Shown here piece by piece: positions 1 to 12,387 of a stretch of DNA of 64,000 nt. The position numbers and the translations under genes are program-made. The notes under the pieces were generated by a model that worked only from the letters and a program-made list of their open reading frames with translations, was not told the origin of the DNA and searched no databases. Within the stretch, counting starts at the first letter, position 1, and each line of letters begins with the position of its first letter. This DNA comes from Phallusia mammillata (taxonomy: Eukaryota > Chordata > Ascidiacea > Phlebobranchia > Ascidiidae), in contig QLIY01000689.1 in assembly GCA_003260075.1 (NCBI GenBank), positions 1 through 64,000 of the forward strand, in the 5' to 3' direction.

Positions 1-132
1 TAAAATAATTACGATAATCACTAGAAGATCATTTGCGATCGTTTGGTGAGAACTTAATAAGTTGTTCGCGTACCACTTTGGAGACCTTCGCGTACCACTA
101 GCGGTACGCGTACCATAGTTTGGGAACCACTG
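1..132. repeat. Right end of a hAT-type non-autonomous element
   Basis: The stretch carries palindromic 'gcgtacc' motifs and ends in 'agtttgggaaccactg' at about 116-131. That is the inverted form of the hAT-type terminus 'cagtggttctcaaac' seen complete at 9011-9265. The left end lies outside the window, so this is a partial copy. Confidence 0.5.
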
Positions 133-135
133 CTC

Positions 136-191
136 TATAGTCACCATTTTCAAAGACTTGACGACTATAGTCACCATTTTCAAAGACTTGA
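136..191. repeat. Two-copy direct repeat, about 30-bp unit
   Basis: The unit beginning 'ctatagtcaccattttcaaa' occurs twice in direct succession with no change over about 27 bases. It is a local tandem duplication of no evident function. Confidence 0.8.
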
Positions 192-382
192 CTTCAATTG
201 TGCCACGGAACAAACTTAGTTTGTTAATGCGCTAAAAACTTGAGAGGTTTTAAATCGGCTGCCCTGGTAAATAGTAAGCCCGGAAATATATTTACAAAAA
301 AATTTTGAATGATATTAAATATCTCATCATAGACTGCATGACATTTCAGGTATCTCAACTTTTAAACGCTTTTTGTCTGCAG

Positions 383-639
383 AAAAGTTCAACTGCTCTG
401 GCATCGTTTACAACGGACATTGCTATTGGTTACCAAAGAGATTTAGCTCTTTCGTCAACGACGGAAAGGCAGCTGCCTCACAAACTTGCTCTCTTTCTGG
501 CGGAACATTGGTCGATATTGAATCGGAAGAAATGTACCACCTGATATACAAGTACATTCAGCGTACCTGGCTGTTGTACCTTGATCAACCGTCATACGAT
601 TTCGTCGATGTGTGGCTGGCATCAACTTACGACTTTGAG
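383..639 (+). CDS. C-type lectin-like domain, single internal exon
   Basis: The open exon lies between a good acceptor (tttttgtctgcag, ending 382) and a consensus donor (gag|gtaagt at 640). It encodes the N-terminal half of a C-type lectin-like fold. There is a Cys followed by the early 'NGHCYWL' strand, then 'ASQTCSLSGGTLVDIESEEM', which is the typical helix-2 and 'GG.L..I.S.EE' pattern, then 'VDVWLAS'. The C-terminal half of the domain, with the WND-type strand and the last two cysteines, is not found downstream before the convergent gene ending at 2068. Upstream exons would lie left of the window. It may be part of a live gene whose next exon I failed to see, or an orphan exon or pseudogene. 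No Ca2+ or sugar-binding motif can be judged because that half is missing. Confidence 0.6.
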
Positions 640-2067
640 GTAAGTGTACTCTTACTTTAAGGCGTAAACCTGTAGTAGGCTACTTTGGCAGCAAGCCCAA
701 TGTATTTTACAAGCAATCTTGGTTGCACAACCTAAAGGGTGTAGATAAAGTGAGTGTGCAACTAGCGGCAACGTAAGGTGAAATGAGAACTATTATGTCT
801 CCTCTGCTAAATTAGTTCAGAGCTGCGTAAGTGATCGTCCCAAACCTGAAAGTTCAAGTCCGGACCAAGCCCGTTTCGAAAATCCCGACCTAACATGTAG
901 TTGCAGTTTAATCATTGCAAGGCAAACACATGTCAAATGATACCAATTTGTATCCAGNATTGACATTACAAAATAGACATTTGCCTTTAAAACTTACATT
1001 TTTTCCATTATATGACCCATACACCTGACAGAATGATTGACATCCAGTATTCAAATTTGTTCTGATCATGTTTCAAAGTTTTAGCCTCGAAAACCGTAGA
1101 ATGAAACGAAAATTACCCCCATCACAGCAGCTACCGTGGCATTATCTAAGACAATTCGCCTGTGCCTATATTCCGTCGCAATTGTATCATGTAACTTTGT
1201 ATTCGTGATATAATTAAACGAGATAATTAAACTACACAGAAATCAATGTCTTTTGAAATTGAATCTTGATTTGCCGAGATAAACAGAATGATCAAGGGTC
1301 GAAATTCGAATCGAATTGACGATCCTCTGCTACGAAGCTGACATGTAGCCTACAGCACCTTGGGCAAGCAACGGTGCTTGTAGTTAGAGTTTCGGCAGGC
1401 TTGCCATTGAGCCTGTGTAGTTCTTGGTAGAGCGTCAGCCTCGTGTAAGCTCCTGGCGTTTTTAAACCCAACGAATGCTTTATTCTTCTGGTTTAAGCCT
1501 TAGAGTGCGAATTGGTATGACAGCGTGGGGGGCTTGGCGAATATAAAGTGAATTTGTTTACACATCAGGTTGTAAGAAATGTGCAGACCAAAGGGACTTT
1601 TTTATTTTCTTTAAACGGAAAAAAATCTTGACAAGGCATAGTAAAACATAAAAAACTGATTTTCCTAAACGCCAAGTCAAAGATAATTAAAATTTGAAAG
1701 AAAAAAGAAAAGGACGCACAATAAGGTAAAGTGCATTCTTTTCTACAACAATACGAAAATAGAAATGAAAACCTAACATACTAAATGCTACGGAACTACT
1801 TTAAAACACAGTAAAAAATGCAAACACAGTGAATACAATACAAGATTCTAAAATCCATCTTAAACTGTGAAGAAAAAGAAACAAACGATTGAAAAACCAG
1901 AGTGACGTCATCTACCTCATTATGACGCCAGAAGTCGTACATTTTGGACGGATATCACAAACCGATACGTAAAGCTACTGCAAACCTACTAAATATGAGT
2001 TGCCACTTTTCATGTAATAGGTAAATGCCAGGGCAGCTACCATATTAAGGCAATATTAAGGCATTTG
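640..2067. other. Intergenic or intronic stretch without recognised gene
   Basis: No exon with lectin character or other recognisable coding was found. One ambiguous base (n) stands at 958, the only one in the window. About 1300-1345 shares the motif 'gctacgaagctgacat' in inverted form with 36826-36845, so this is part of a dispersed repeat. A tRNA-like segment follows at about 1400. The rest looks like ordinary AT-rich non-coding DNA. Confidence 0.5.
1400..1465 (+). repeat. tRNA-like segment, probable SINE fragment
   Basis: 'ttcttggtagagcgtcagcc' resembles a tRNA D-arm and box A (ggtagagcg). No B box, T arm or acceptor pairing follows at tRNA spacing, so it is read as a decayed tRNA-derived repeat, not a tRNA gene. 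Confidence 0.35.
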
Positions 2068-5000
2068 TTACATCACAATACAAGCCTTCGATCCTTTGTT
2101 TTTCTTGGGTGAACGACGTGGTAGAGAGGGAAGGTCATCGTTCGGCTGTCGGCTGACTTCTTGTGGGCCATCGGTCACCTCGCTTCTGTCGGCAGGATCA
2201 AGCGTTTAAATTTGAATAAATGTAAATTTACTGTAAAAGAGTTAAAACTGACTGTGCTGATTTAGGCGAAACTGAAAAAGCGATAAGGGCATTTAGAACA
2301 TTAAAGTTTAGGTAAATGTAAGTTGGATGTGTGAATACTTACTGGACTGGTGTCGGTGTAGCTTCGTTTTTTGGCTGAGCTGTGTATGTTGCATATAGCG
2401 GTGGAGCCTCGGCCTCACTTGGTGTATCGGTGACCTTAATACAGTTCCAAAAAATAAAACAAATAAACTTTACTAGACTGAAACCATAAAAAGACGCCAG
2501 CAGCCGTCATCCATAAAGAATAAAAGGTAACGACACAAAAAGTACACAAAAGTAAAGGCCTATTGTGGATCGGTTAAATATTAAATCCGAATAAATTTTA
2601 TGACGCAAAAAAAATTCTTTCGAGGTTTATTGACATAGATTTTATACCGGATTTTAACAAACATTTGACCCTGTTTAATCGCCCTACTCAATAAGCCCCA
2701 AGATTCATCAAGCATATGTGAGGCGACGAACATTCACGCAAACTCGAGATAATTTTATCGCCGATTTATACCGATAAATTATCGGTATAACTTGGAATTT
2801 CGTGCATGATTTTCGTTTTGGCACAACCACTAACGTGACAGTTTGACTTTGAATGTTTTGTGATGAAAGCATTTGCGACAATACACCCCTGTGAGATTGT
2901 TGTCTGTCTATTATTTCATAAAAATGAACAAAAAGCGTGAAAATTGACGTTGGTGTGAGCAATAACATCAGTTTTAACTGTTAGGTGCTCAGCAAAACGC
3001 CTGACTGTCAACATAACATTCTGGACAATTCCATTTTGTTTGTTAACAGCATTCACGATCGCGAGGTGGCGTATAGTGTTGGAAAATCTTCCAATGTGGT
3101 CACAATGTAATAAACTCTGAGAGTCATTGCGTTGAAAGGACAGATGATACTAACTTTAAACAAACTAAGTTTACCTGTACAAGCAGGTTTTTGGCGTGGC
3201 ACAAAGCTTCCACGAACATTTTTTTAAAATTAAGCCCGTATTGGGCTTGAACGTTGATAAAACTGTGGCAAAAATAAGGCTGATAGTAAAGTAAGGCCCG
3301 AGTCAAGCCCGTTTTATTTGAACTTAAGCCCAAACCTGCCCCTAAAAGCGCGGCCAGACTTACAACACGGGTACTAACAAAAAGTCAAATTCACGTAGTA
3401 GATCAAGCTTACGTCTTCTCTTGGAGGTTCGTCATACAAATCAGCAGTGTTGGCCACAGGCGACGCTATCGGCCTTGTAATTTCCTGGGAGTTCCGTGAT
3501 TTCACGCTTGCGTAGAGATGAGTTGAATCTGCTCAAATCAAACCAATAATGTTGTTATTGTTCCCTCAACAAACAATGTGTGGTTTATTTTTCGTGGTGT
3601 CTTTTCACTATACAAACAATTTTTTTAGGTATTGGAATGTAGGTATACTGCCTTTTAAAGCTGTAGTTTATTTCAGACTCAAATTATTTATGGGTCAGTT
3701 TGGGCCATTAGACTAAATTGATAATTGAAAGTAATTAGTTGTTTTGGGCAGGCATGGTGGTTTCGCTAAAAAAATTAACAATCTGCACCACACTTCCTCA
3801 ATTATGGTCAAAACTAATCCAGTCATAAACAAATGATAAAAACAACAGTAAATGAACATGTATTGAATTCGGAAACAGAAAACATTTTAATTCGCCTAAG
3901 ATTCCGATTCTCATATTATCAGTTGTTTCAACACCCTACCGTTTGGGGATCCCCCTGATTCTTCTTGGAACCTCAGGCTCTTCTTAGCGCGATCGGACGA
4001 CCCACCGGCGGTTCCAGGGCGATCAGGGCTTCCGCTTAGGTTCGATCGAGGCGGTTTGGGTGGCGCTGCACGTGGCATCGACTTAGGGACTTCTCCGACT
4101 TCTGAAAAGTGAAAAAATCTATTTCGCATTTTTCTGCAAAAATCCGTGCTTTACAGATACACCAATTTAATCGAGTATTGGACTTTCGGTTGCAAGACTT
4201 TACCTGAACCGGTATAAACATTATCTTGAATAACTTTTGGTTATATCATGCATATATGGTAAGTTGCAACACTTTCGCATTTAATTTGAAACAAACAAGC
4301 AAAAATGCAGTTTTTATGCTCCTTTTCTAAACCTATTATTTAATAATTAACGGTGTTTAAGGATATTTTAGGTGACAACAAAATTTTGAATTGTACTTTT
4401 TTTACTTCATTACATGCTCTACAAACCTTTAGGAATCTTCGCCTCATCCGACGAACTATGACCGGATGAGCTGTCACGACTTTCCCTTAATTGATCCACG
4501 GATTTTAATTGTTCCCTAAAGACACCAAATTACACACACTTATGTTTCTAGAATTCTTCAAAGGATTTAGGGCCAGCGTATCAGTATACACTAAACGGTT
4601 CAACAGTTTTTAACAAAAGCCAATGTCGCGATTCTTTTTTCAGATAAAAACTGATTTTATAATTTTAATGATGAAAATAACAGCCTACATAGACGTAAAA
4701 AGCGGCATGCTTTATTTTCAAACGTTTTGGAAAATGCTCATGCCTTTATATCAGTGAAATGAAGACCATATGCTGATGATGCCATGAGCATTTGCCGAAA
4801 CGTTTGAAAAAAAGGATGTCGTTTTTTACGTATATGTGGGCCCTGATTTTCATCATTAAACTTATGAACAGAACCGTATAGTGTTCCAATGATTTTATCA
4901 TAATATACACCTATAACTTAATCGAAACCCGCCTAAACTATCATTTATGCTATTTTTACACTATTTTTTATTGTAAAAAATATAATTTGTCTACCAATTG

Positions 5001-8000
5001 CGAAAAACTATTGATGAACTGATTTAGTCAAAGCAAGCATGTAGTCGCTATAAGGATATGAACCTGACAACACCAAAACATATATTAAAGTGTTTTAACG
5101 AAACCATTTTACCTGTAGTGATTTGCATAATCCGTGTCGCTTTTATGTGATCGAGGGGTGTCAGATTCGTCTGCATAACAAACAATTAAATCTATAGCAT
5201 AACACAACAAAATTCTCCAAAATTAGTGCAATTTTTAAAAATCCTAAAAACTGGCAATTTTTTTTTTCAATTTTTATGTTTTAATTATTTTAAGCTCCGC
5301 CTGTTTTTATTTGAAGTCTGCGAAGTGTTTTAATTTAGTTTTTTTCGAATTAGGGTGTTGGAGTTAAACTAATCAGATCTTTTAGTTTGGAGCGATGTCG
5401 ATAATTTTTTTTTTCTTCTAAAACGAATTGTTAAAACGTTATAGGTGAAGCATGCATTGGTTAAAAAGTTTGTAAGGCCCCGAGGAACGTTATTTATAGG
5501 CAAACACTGAAATAGATACTTGACGCTTAGTTAAAACCCAACAAAAAAACACAACAAAATAGCTCAAAAATGGATTGGATATTAATTGATTAAATTATTG
5601 GTATGTTTCAACCTTTACGCCTGATTAAAGTCCAACAAAAACATACAAAAAAGAAAAATATATAACTGATTTGATAGTAATTGATTATTATAGGTGTGTT
5701 TCAACCTTTCGGAAAACTGCTTCCCTCTTCTTCAAGAAATGACAATTGTTTGGTCATTTTAGGTTTGATCGTTGCAAGATTACCTTGATCTCGACGTCTT
5801 CTATTTCTTTTTCGTATATAAGCGCTGAAACATTTAATCAAAAAAACACATCAAAATCACTATTACGGTAGCACTAACATTCCTAATTTATTTATACATC
5901 GACAATCGTCTTAACAAAAAACAAGTTTAATAGATTTCGTTGTTTTTAACGGTAGAGGTACTTACACTCCAACTCAGTGGTTCTCAACCGCCGGTACGCG
6001 GACCGGTGCCGATCAGCCAAATATATTACAATTTTTTATCTCAATTGCATAATGCAAAATGTTGAAGGCAGTTAGAACCGCGTTTAACACGTATGATATC
6101 AAACAGACAGCAGCAAACTTCTCATTAAATTGAATTTTTCATACTTCTTTTGAATCGCATATTTTTGTCGTAATTACATTTTCGGTTGATTTAGAAAGTC
6201 CACCGGTCCGCAAAATTTGTTTGAACGTTTACCGGTCCGAAAGTTTAAAAGGTTGAGAACCACTGCTTAACTCACGTCAGCAGCACATTTAGCTAATTTT
6301 CGATAGGTGGCGCAGGAGCTGAATTATTTATTTAGCGGCTAAATAGGGGTAGGGATGGGAAGTTTTTGAATTACCTAAATGTGCGGCTGACGTGAGTTAT
6401 GGTGTTAGTAGATTTTCTTTAGTAGACGTTTTTAATGTGCACTTATAATGTATAATGATTTCTAATATTGGACTTTAGGTAATTTTTATGACTACGTAAA
6501 GGTTTTTGTACATTTCTAAACTTCAATGAACGAGAAGATGCAATCTAAGTTAGTTAGTTGAGGTCTAAAAAAATTTGGACAGACTTTACATCAAATTTTG
6601 CATCAAAACATTAAGGCCTCTAGAACGCATCCTTAAGATTTGTGGTATTACTATGTACAATTTCTTTGTAGTTTATCATTATTGTTTATCGTAAATCCAA
6701 GTGCTGTCAATAGAGTTACCAGGATGTATTTACCTTGATGGTGGTCGAGTCAAATCTTCTATAGATGAATCGCTGTCACTTGCATTAGCGTGCAACTTCC
6801 AAGACACTGTACTTATACCACTCTCTTTTTTCTGCAAAAATACACAAAGTTTAATTTACACAAACTTCTTAATTTTAATCACAAATTTTCGATCAAAATA
6901 TTCAAAGTTTAACTCGCTAGTATATCTAAAATATGGTCATTGTATTGCTAGCTTTGAGTAAATTGTACAGAAATAAACCAAGTTTGTGAAAATCAACCCG
7001 CTGATGTATAGCATATGTTGTACGAAACGTCTAAATATTTTTCACTATTTTCCTGTTTAATTATCTTTTTGTTTGGTGCTGTTGTATACAACTCAAGTTG
7101 CTCAAATTACGAATGCATTACATCCGTCAAAACATTCACTAATGTTAAGAATTAGTAAACAGTGCACGAATTCGGTTAAACGCATATTCAACATGAAAAT
7201 CTTTGCTGCAACAAACTAGAGTATGCGATTAACCAATTTTTGCTAACAAATGGCTTTTCGTGACGATGATGCAATAAAACAGAATGAATGATTAACCAGT
7301 ATGCGATTATCCAGATTAATCTATGCAGCAAAATTCATCATTTGCCCCAGAATTTTTTTTACTGACTGACCCTGAATGATCTGCTGCTGTTGCTTCCAAA
7401 CGACCGATCGGTGACTGAAGATAAACCCCTGGCCACTTGAGGGGGTTTCCAACCCTGCTCTTCATCGGGAAAGTCCCTCCTACCTCCTTTGTATACTTTC
7501 GATGATGGTTCGGACGGGCTGTAAGACAGTGCATGAGATCGTATTTTTTCCACCACACCCGAAGTAGTTTAGGGTAATACATAACGACAAGGACGGTCAA
7601 ACAACGTAAAGTTTTAAACGTCTCTGAAATACAAGCCCTTAAATCAGCATGAACCCGATATTTTATAAATAAAGTCCGAATTAGGCCCTAAAGTTGTTGA
7701 AACAAATATATTAAGCCTATTGTGTAAACTGTAAAGTCAGGCCCGAAACAGAAAAAATCCCAGACCGATTAACAACTCTGAAACAATGGGTCGTTACGGT
7801 TTGCTACTGGGTCATAAGCAAACGTAAGAAACTGCAATTTTGCATTGGAAAAAGTGTTTCACGTTTGGCCGAAATTATTCAATTTTTTTCGGCGACAAAT
7901 TCTTACCCATCAACTTCAGTAGTCGATGCGATCGGGAAGTCTGTCGTTTTAGGAGATTCTTCTTCCTGCCGTGCGTTGGTGATCGCAGCAGGGTTTTCGT

Positions 8001-11000
8001 AAGTTCTGAAATTTCAATAATGTATTCCTGTATTCGTACAGAGCACAAGTGGTAAATGTATTTTATACGCGCTGCAGCTACAACGTTCCCCCCCCCCCCC
8101 TGCCGTGCGTTGGTGATCGCAGCAGGGTTTTCGTAAGTTCTGAAATATAAATAATGTATTCCTGTATTCGTACAGAGCACAAGTGGTAAATGTATTATAC
8201 ACGCGCTGCAGCTACAACGTTACCAAAGCCTATTGTACCTACGTTAGGGCAGATGGTTTACGTTTTAAAGTTATAGTAAAATCAAGCCACTAACGGAGCC
8301 AAATCCCACAAGCAGTATTCTACTGCAGATGAGGATATTTCGTGGTAAATTTAATCCGCATGCCAACACAACCCATTATATGAGCCAGTACAAAATTAGA
8401 TAATTAATCCAGTGGTTCTCGAACTTTTTCGCATTGCCACCCCCTTTGGTGATACACTCCATTTCAAAATATTGGTTTTAATTTTTAAGGGGGTCACTGT
8501 GCAGGTGTTAAGTTTTTGCGGGCCCGCATAAATATCTCAGCTCGAGTTTGAGGTGAAAAGGGTCATTTTCTCCTTTAGAAATTATTTCGGCAACAACATG
8601 CAGAATAATATTTTACATCGAAACGTAGGTAACAAAATACAATTGCCAAAAGCTCTCTCTATATAGTTGATATTATGCCTGGCAACAACAGCTTACATAC
8701 AAAATGCACCAGGTTTTAAAGGAATAACACGAATAAAATAATGCAAGGGTAATTTGTTACACCACAAAAAACGAAACATCAAGACTGTGGAGAAACAAAT
8801 CCGGCCAACTTACGGATCGAGAGCTGCCTTCCTTGCTCTGTTTGCTCGATGATATTGATCAATGGCGAACACCAGCTTATCAATAAGACGATCCTGCGCG
8901 TCTGACTTTAACTCCTGCACAGAAAAGAGTTTCATGACACTCTTGGCTCAAGTCGTGGGTTCGAATCCCACCGCAACCTAAATTTTTCTTGTCTGTGCCT
9001 TGCCATATGGCAGTGGTTCTCAAACTTTTTTTTGTTGCGACGCCTCGGGACAAAATGACTTGCGACGCACCAGCAAATAAAAGTTAATGAGGAAGCTTAT
9101 TGCCCCCCCCCCGGCAGTGGTTCTCAAACTTTTTTTTGTTGCGACGCCTCGGGACAAAATTTCTGGACTTGTGACGCACCAGCAAATAAAAGTTAATGAG
9201 GAAGCTTATTACCCCCCCCCCAACGACGCACCAGGGCGTCGCGACGCACAGTTTAAGAACTACTGCCATATGGGAATGCTCGGAAGAGCGGTTTGATTCG
9301 GTATTATGCCTTTAACAGACCTGACGTATGTTACTGGATGTTAACAATGTTGGAACTTTCATTTCGTCAGTAGTGTCAATGAAGAAATTTGCTTCCTAAT
9401 TGGGTGTCCAAAAAATAAGTTCGTTAAAATATATGTTTCTTTGAATTTGTGAAGACCCACAGTCAGGCTTTAGGTTGTCACAGGTAAAGTGGTGTTCTAC
9501 TGATGCTAAATGTTTAAACCATGGAACCGTAAAACATCAACAAATGTAAAATTCGAACCTTTGAATTAGCTTGGTGCTTGATCGCTCGTTTGTAGTGCTC
9601 TATCGCTTTAGGAAAATCCCCTCTCACAACACTAAGCCCTGCGAGACTTTCGTAGACGTGCCACCGGCCGTACATGTTGTCTGTGAGTCATACAATAGCA
9701 TTACGTCATCATAGAACAGTGACGTCACAAAGTAACCTTACCGCAGTCACGGAACGCTTGCTTGGCGTGCATATAACTCATTTCGGCGTCTTCAAAGTAC
9801 TTGAGTTGAATTTCGGCAAATGCTTGGTTGCAAAAGCACTGGCCCTGAGCATTACGATTTCCAAGTTCCCCTGTGTTAAGATAACAAACATAAACAAGCA
9901 AAATCAGTTGCTGTAATCACTTGGCAATTTTGGTTTTTAGTAACAGAGTGCAAAGTGGAGCATCATCTTAGCTTGTGGATGCCACAACTGGGTATAAACT
10001 GTGGTAAAACTGTATTTACAGCAGCCACTTGAAGTGGTGTGGGCTCTGTGTCAAATACCAGTGCAAAAGCAATTTGCTTTGGCCCAAACAGTCTGCAGTG
10101 TGCTCTGTCTGTAGCTAACTTGGCATTGATATTAATCCTTTTTAATGCCACAATAAATGGAAGTAGATGTAGGCACCAACATGATTTATTGTATTACTGC
10201 TTTTGCCAGTGTTTATGTACCCATTGTGCTACCAGCAGGCCCCCAACCAAATAACAACAATCATTGTGTTAAAAACCCCTAAATAAATAGGTTCCTAGCA
10301 AAACCAATATTTCCCAAAGCAAATCTTGTATGGCCTGGTATGAATGATATCCCACACAAGTTTTAAGCTTCAAAAGGTATTTTAACAATTCAGTGAAGCA
10401 ACCAAGCAACTTACCATGCACTTTTACTGACTTTCTATGATATTGGATTGCCAATAGATAATCCTGAAGGCGATTGTGGATGGCACCAAGGTTCTGACAC
10501 ACATTTGCATACAGTGCCTTGTCTTTGTTTCTGCACAGACCCTCTGCTTGTTCAAAGCAATAGAGAGAATTTTCATAATCTGACACCAGTGTGTATTTCA
10601 AGGCCATTTTGTAAAAGATGTTTGCTGTGGAATGACAACAAAGAATTTGTTTATACTTAACTTTTGTAAAAATTGGCAATTTTGTAAAAAAAATCAGAAA
10701 AAATACTTGTTGTTTTTACGTTGCTTATTTTGCATTTATGTTTCATAGTTATTGCCACAGTTGTGAGCTGAATTAGAGTTTTGTTGGCATTATTATGTAT
10801 TAAATCATTGATATGACCCAGAAACATTAAAATTTTTACAAAAAACAAAACTATTTTAAACAAAAATGTGAATATGGAATAAAAGTTGTTTGTAGGAAGG
10901 ACATGAAATAAGTAACTTAGATGTTGCAGACAAAGTTACCTTGTCCTAATTCATCATCAATTTTTAAGGCCTGTTTCTGGCACTGTGCCAACACTTCTGA

Positions 11001-12349
11001 ACATTCATAAGTCACAACTGGAGATGCTGAGATTAACAGATCAGCCTATGAAAAATTAACATATTATGTAAACACGTTTAGTGGAGAAACAGCCCCGACA
11101 TTGCAATAGAATCCGGTAAGTTATAAAGCCAATGTGTCATAGTTTTTTTTTCGTACAATAAATGAATTTTGCATTTAAGTGAACAAAGTGATACATTACA
11201 TTTCACAATCGCTGTGCAATTAATCATATGCAAATGGCAAAAACATATACTTTCCAACCAGAAGTTACTACCTGAGCGAGAAGGGTTTCACATGCTTGTG
11301 GAAACTTATTCATTTCATTGTACAATGTTGTAGCCTTGGAATAGCAGGCCCTTGCTTGCAGTGTTTCACCTTTCCGCTCATAAACTTTTCCCATGTTCAA
11401 CAATGTTTCACACATTAATGGGGTTGGTGCTTGTGAACTAAAATTAGATTTATAGAGAGTCAAGGCAAGTAAATTAAAATTTGGTCTAAACATGACAAAA
11501 ACATATTTTTAAGGCAACACATGTGCCTTACCATCAAATATGTTGGTAAAAATATATAGAAGCTGCATTTTACCCAAACATTTTTTGGTTATACAGCATA
11601 TCTATGATTTATTCAGTTAGTCAAAAAAAAACATAGCAACACACATTTATCAAGTTGCAAGCATCTATTAAAATCTTTTCATGAGAAACTTTCATGGTAT
11701 TCTATTACCAGAGCAATAATTTTGCCTTGATTTTTCTTGGTAACATTATGTCTTACTTGTATTCATGTTGTGCCTTTTCATAGTATGACAGAGCAATGTC
11801 ATCTTTTTTCATCTGATCATAAGCAAACCCAATGTTAAACAATATGTCACCCTGACTGGGAGAAGCGCTTGCAACATCTGCAAAACAACAGGTTTTGTAC
11901 ATTTTATTTTCAGGAGTACATGAATGTATGCTTCAATACAGTTCAACCTAAATAAAAAAGAAAATATATACACCTAAATGCATCAAAAAATCTGCCCATG
12001 GCAACACTTATTATATAAATGCAGTGCATTCTTACTTCTTTGTTTGATCAGTTGGTCGACAGATTTTAAGACATCCACCCCTCGATCATAGTAACCTGCT
12101 GCCACATAAGCAGATCCAATGTTAAACAAACAGGAATGCTCAGTGGCCCGGTCCTCATTGAGAAACAAGGCATTCTTGTATGCAAGAACAAATTCCTGAA
12201 AAAGGTATTTAAAATAACATTGGCAATTTCAGTGCAACACAGATATAGAGCAAGAATAACCAAGTATTGCTCATCCAGCAGTTTTATTGTAAACAATCAA
12301 CGACCTGCAAGTTATGTCATTATCCTGATGAAGACGTCTTGTATAGGAC

Positions 12350-12387
<38 letters not shown>

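Noticed and set aside
7359..7556. End of the TPR gene at the TAA near 7359
   Set aside because: Splicing at the GTCAGT donor after 7371 keeps phase 0 into 6831, and seven further exons follow with agreeing phases to a CaaX end.
8931..8990. tRNA gene
   Set aside because: Only the T arm is intact; no D arm or acceptor stem at the right spacing.
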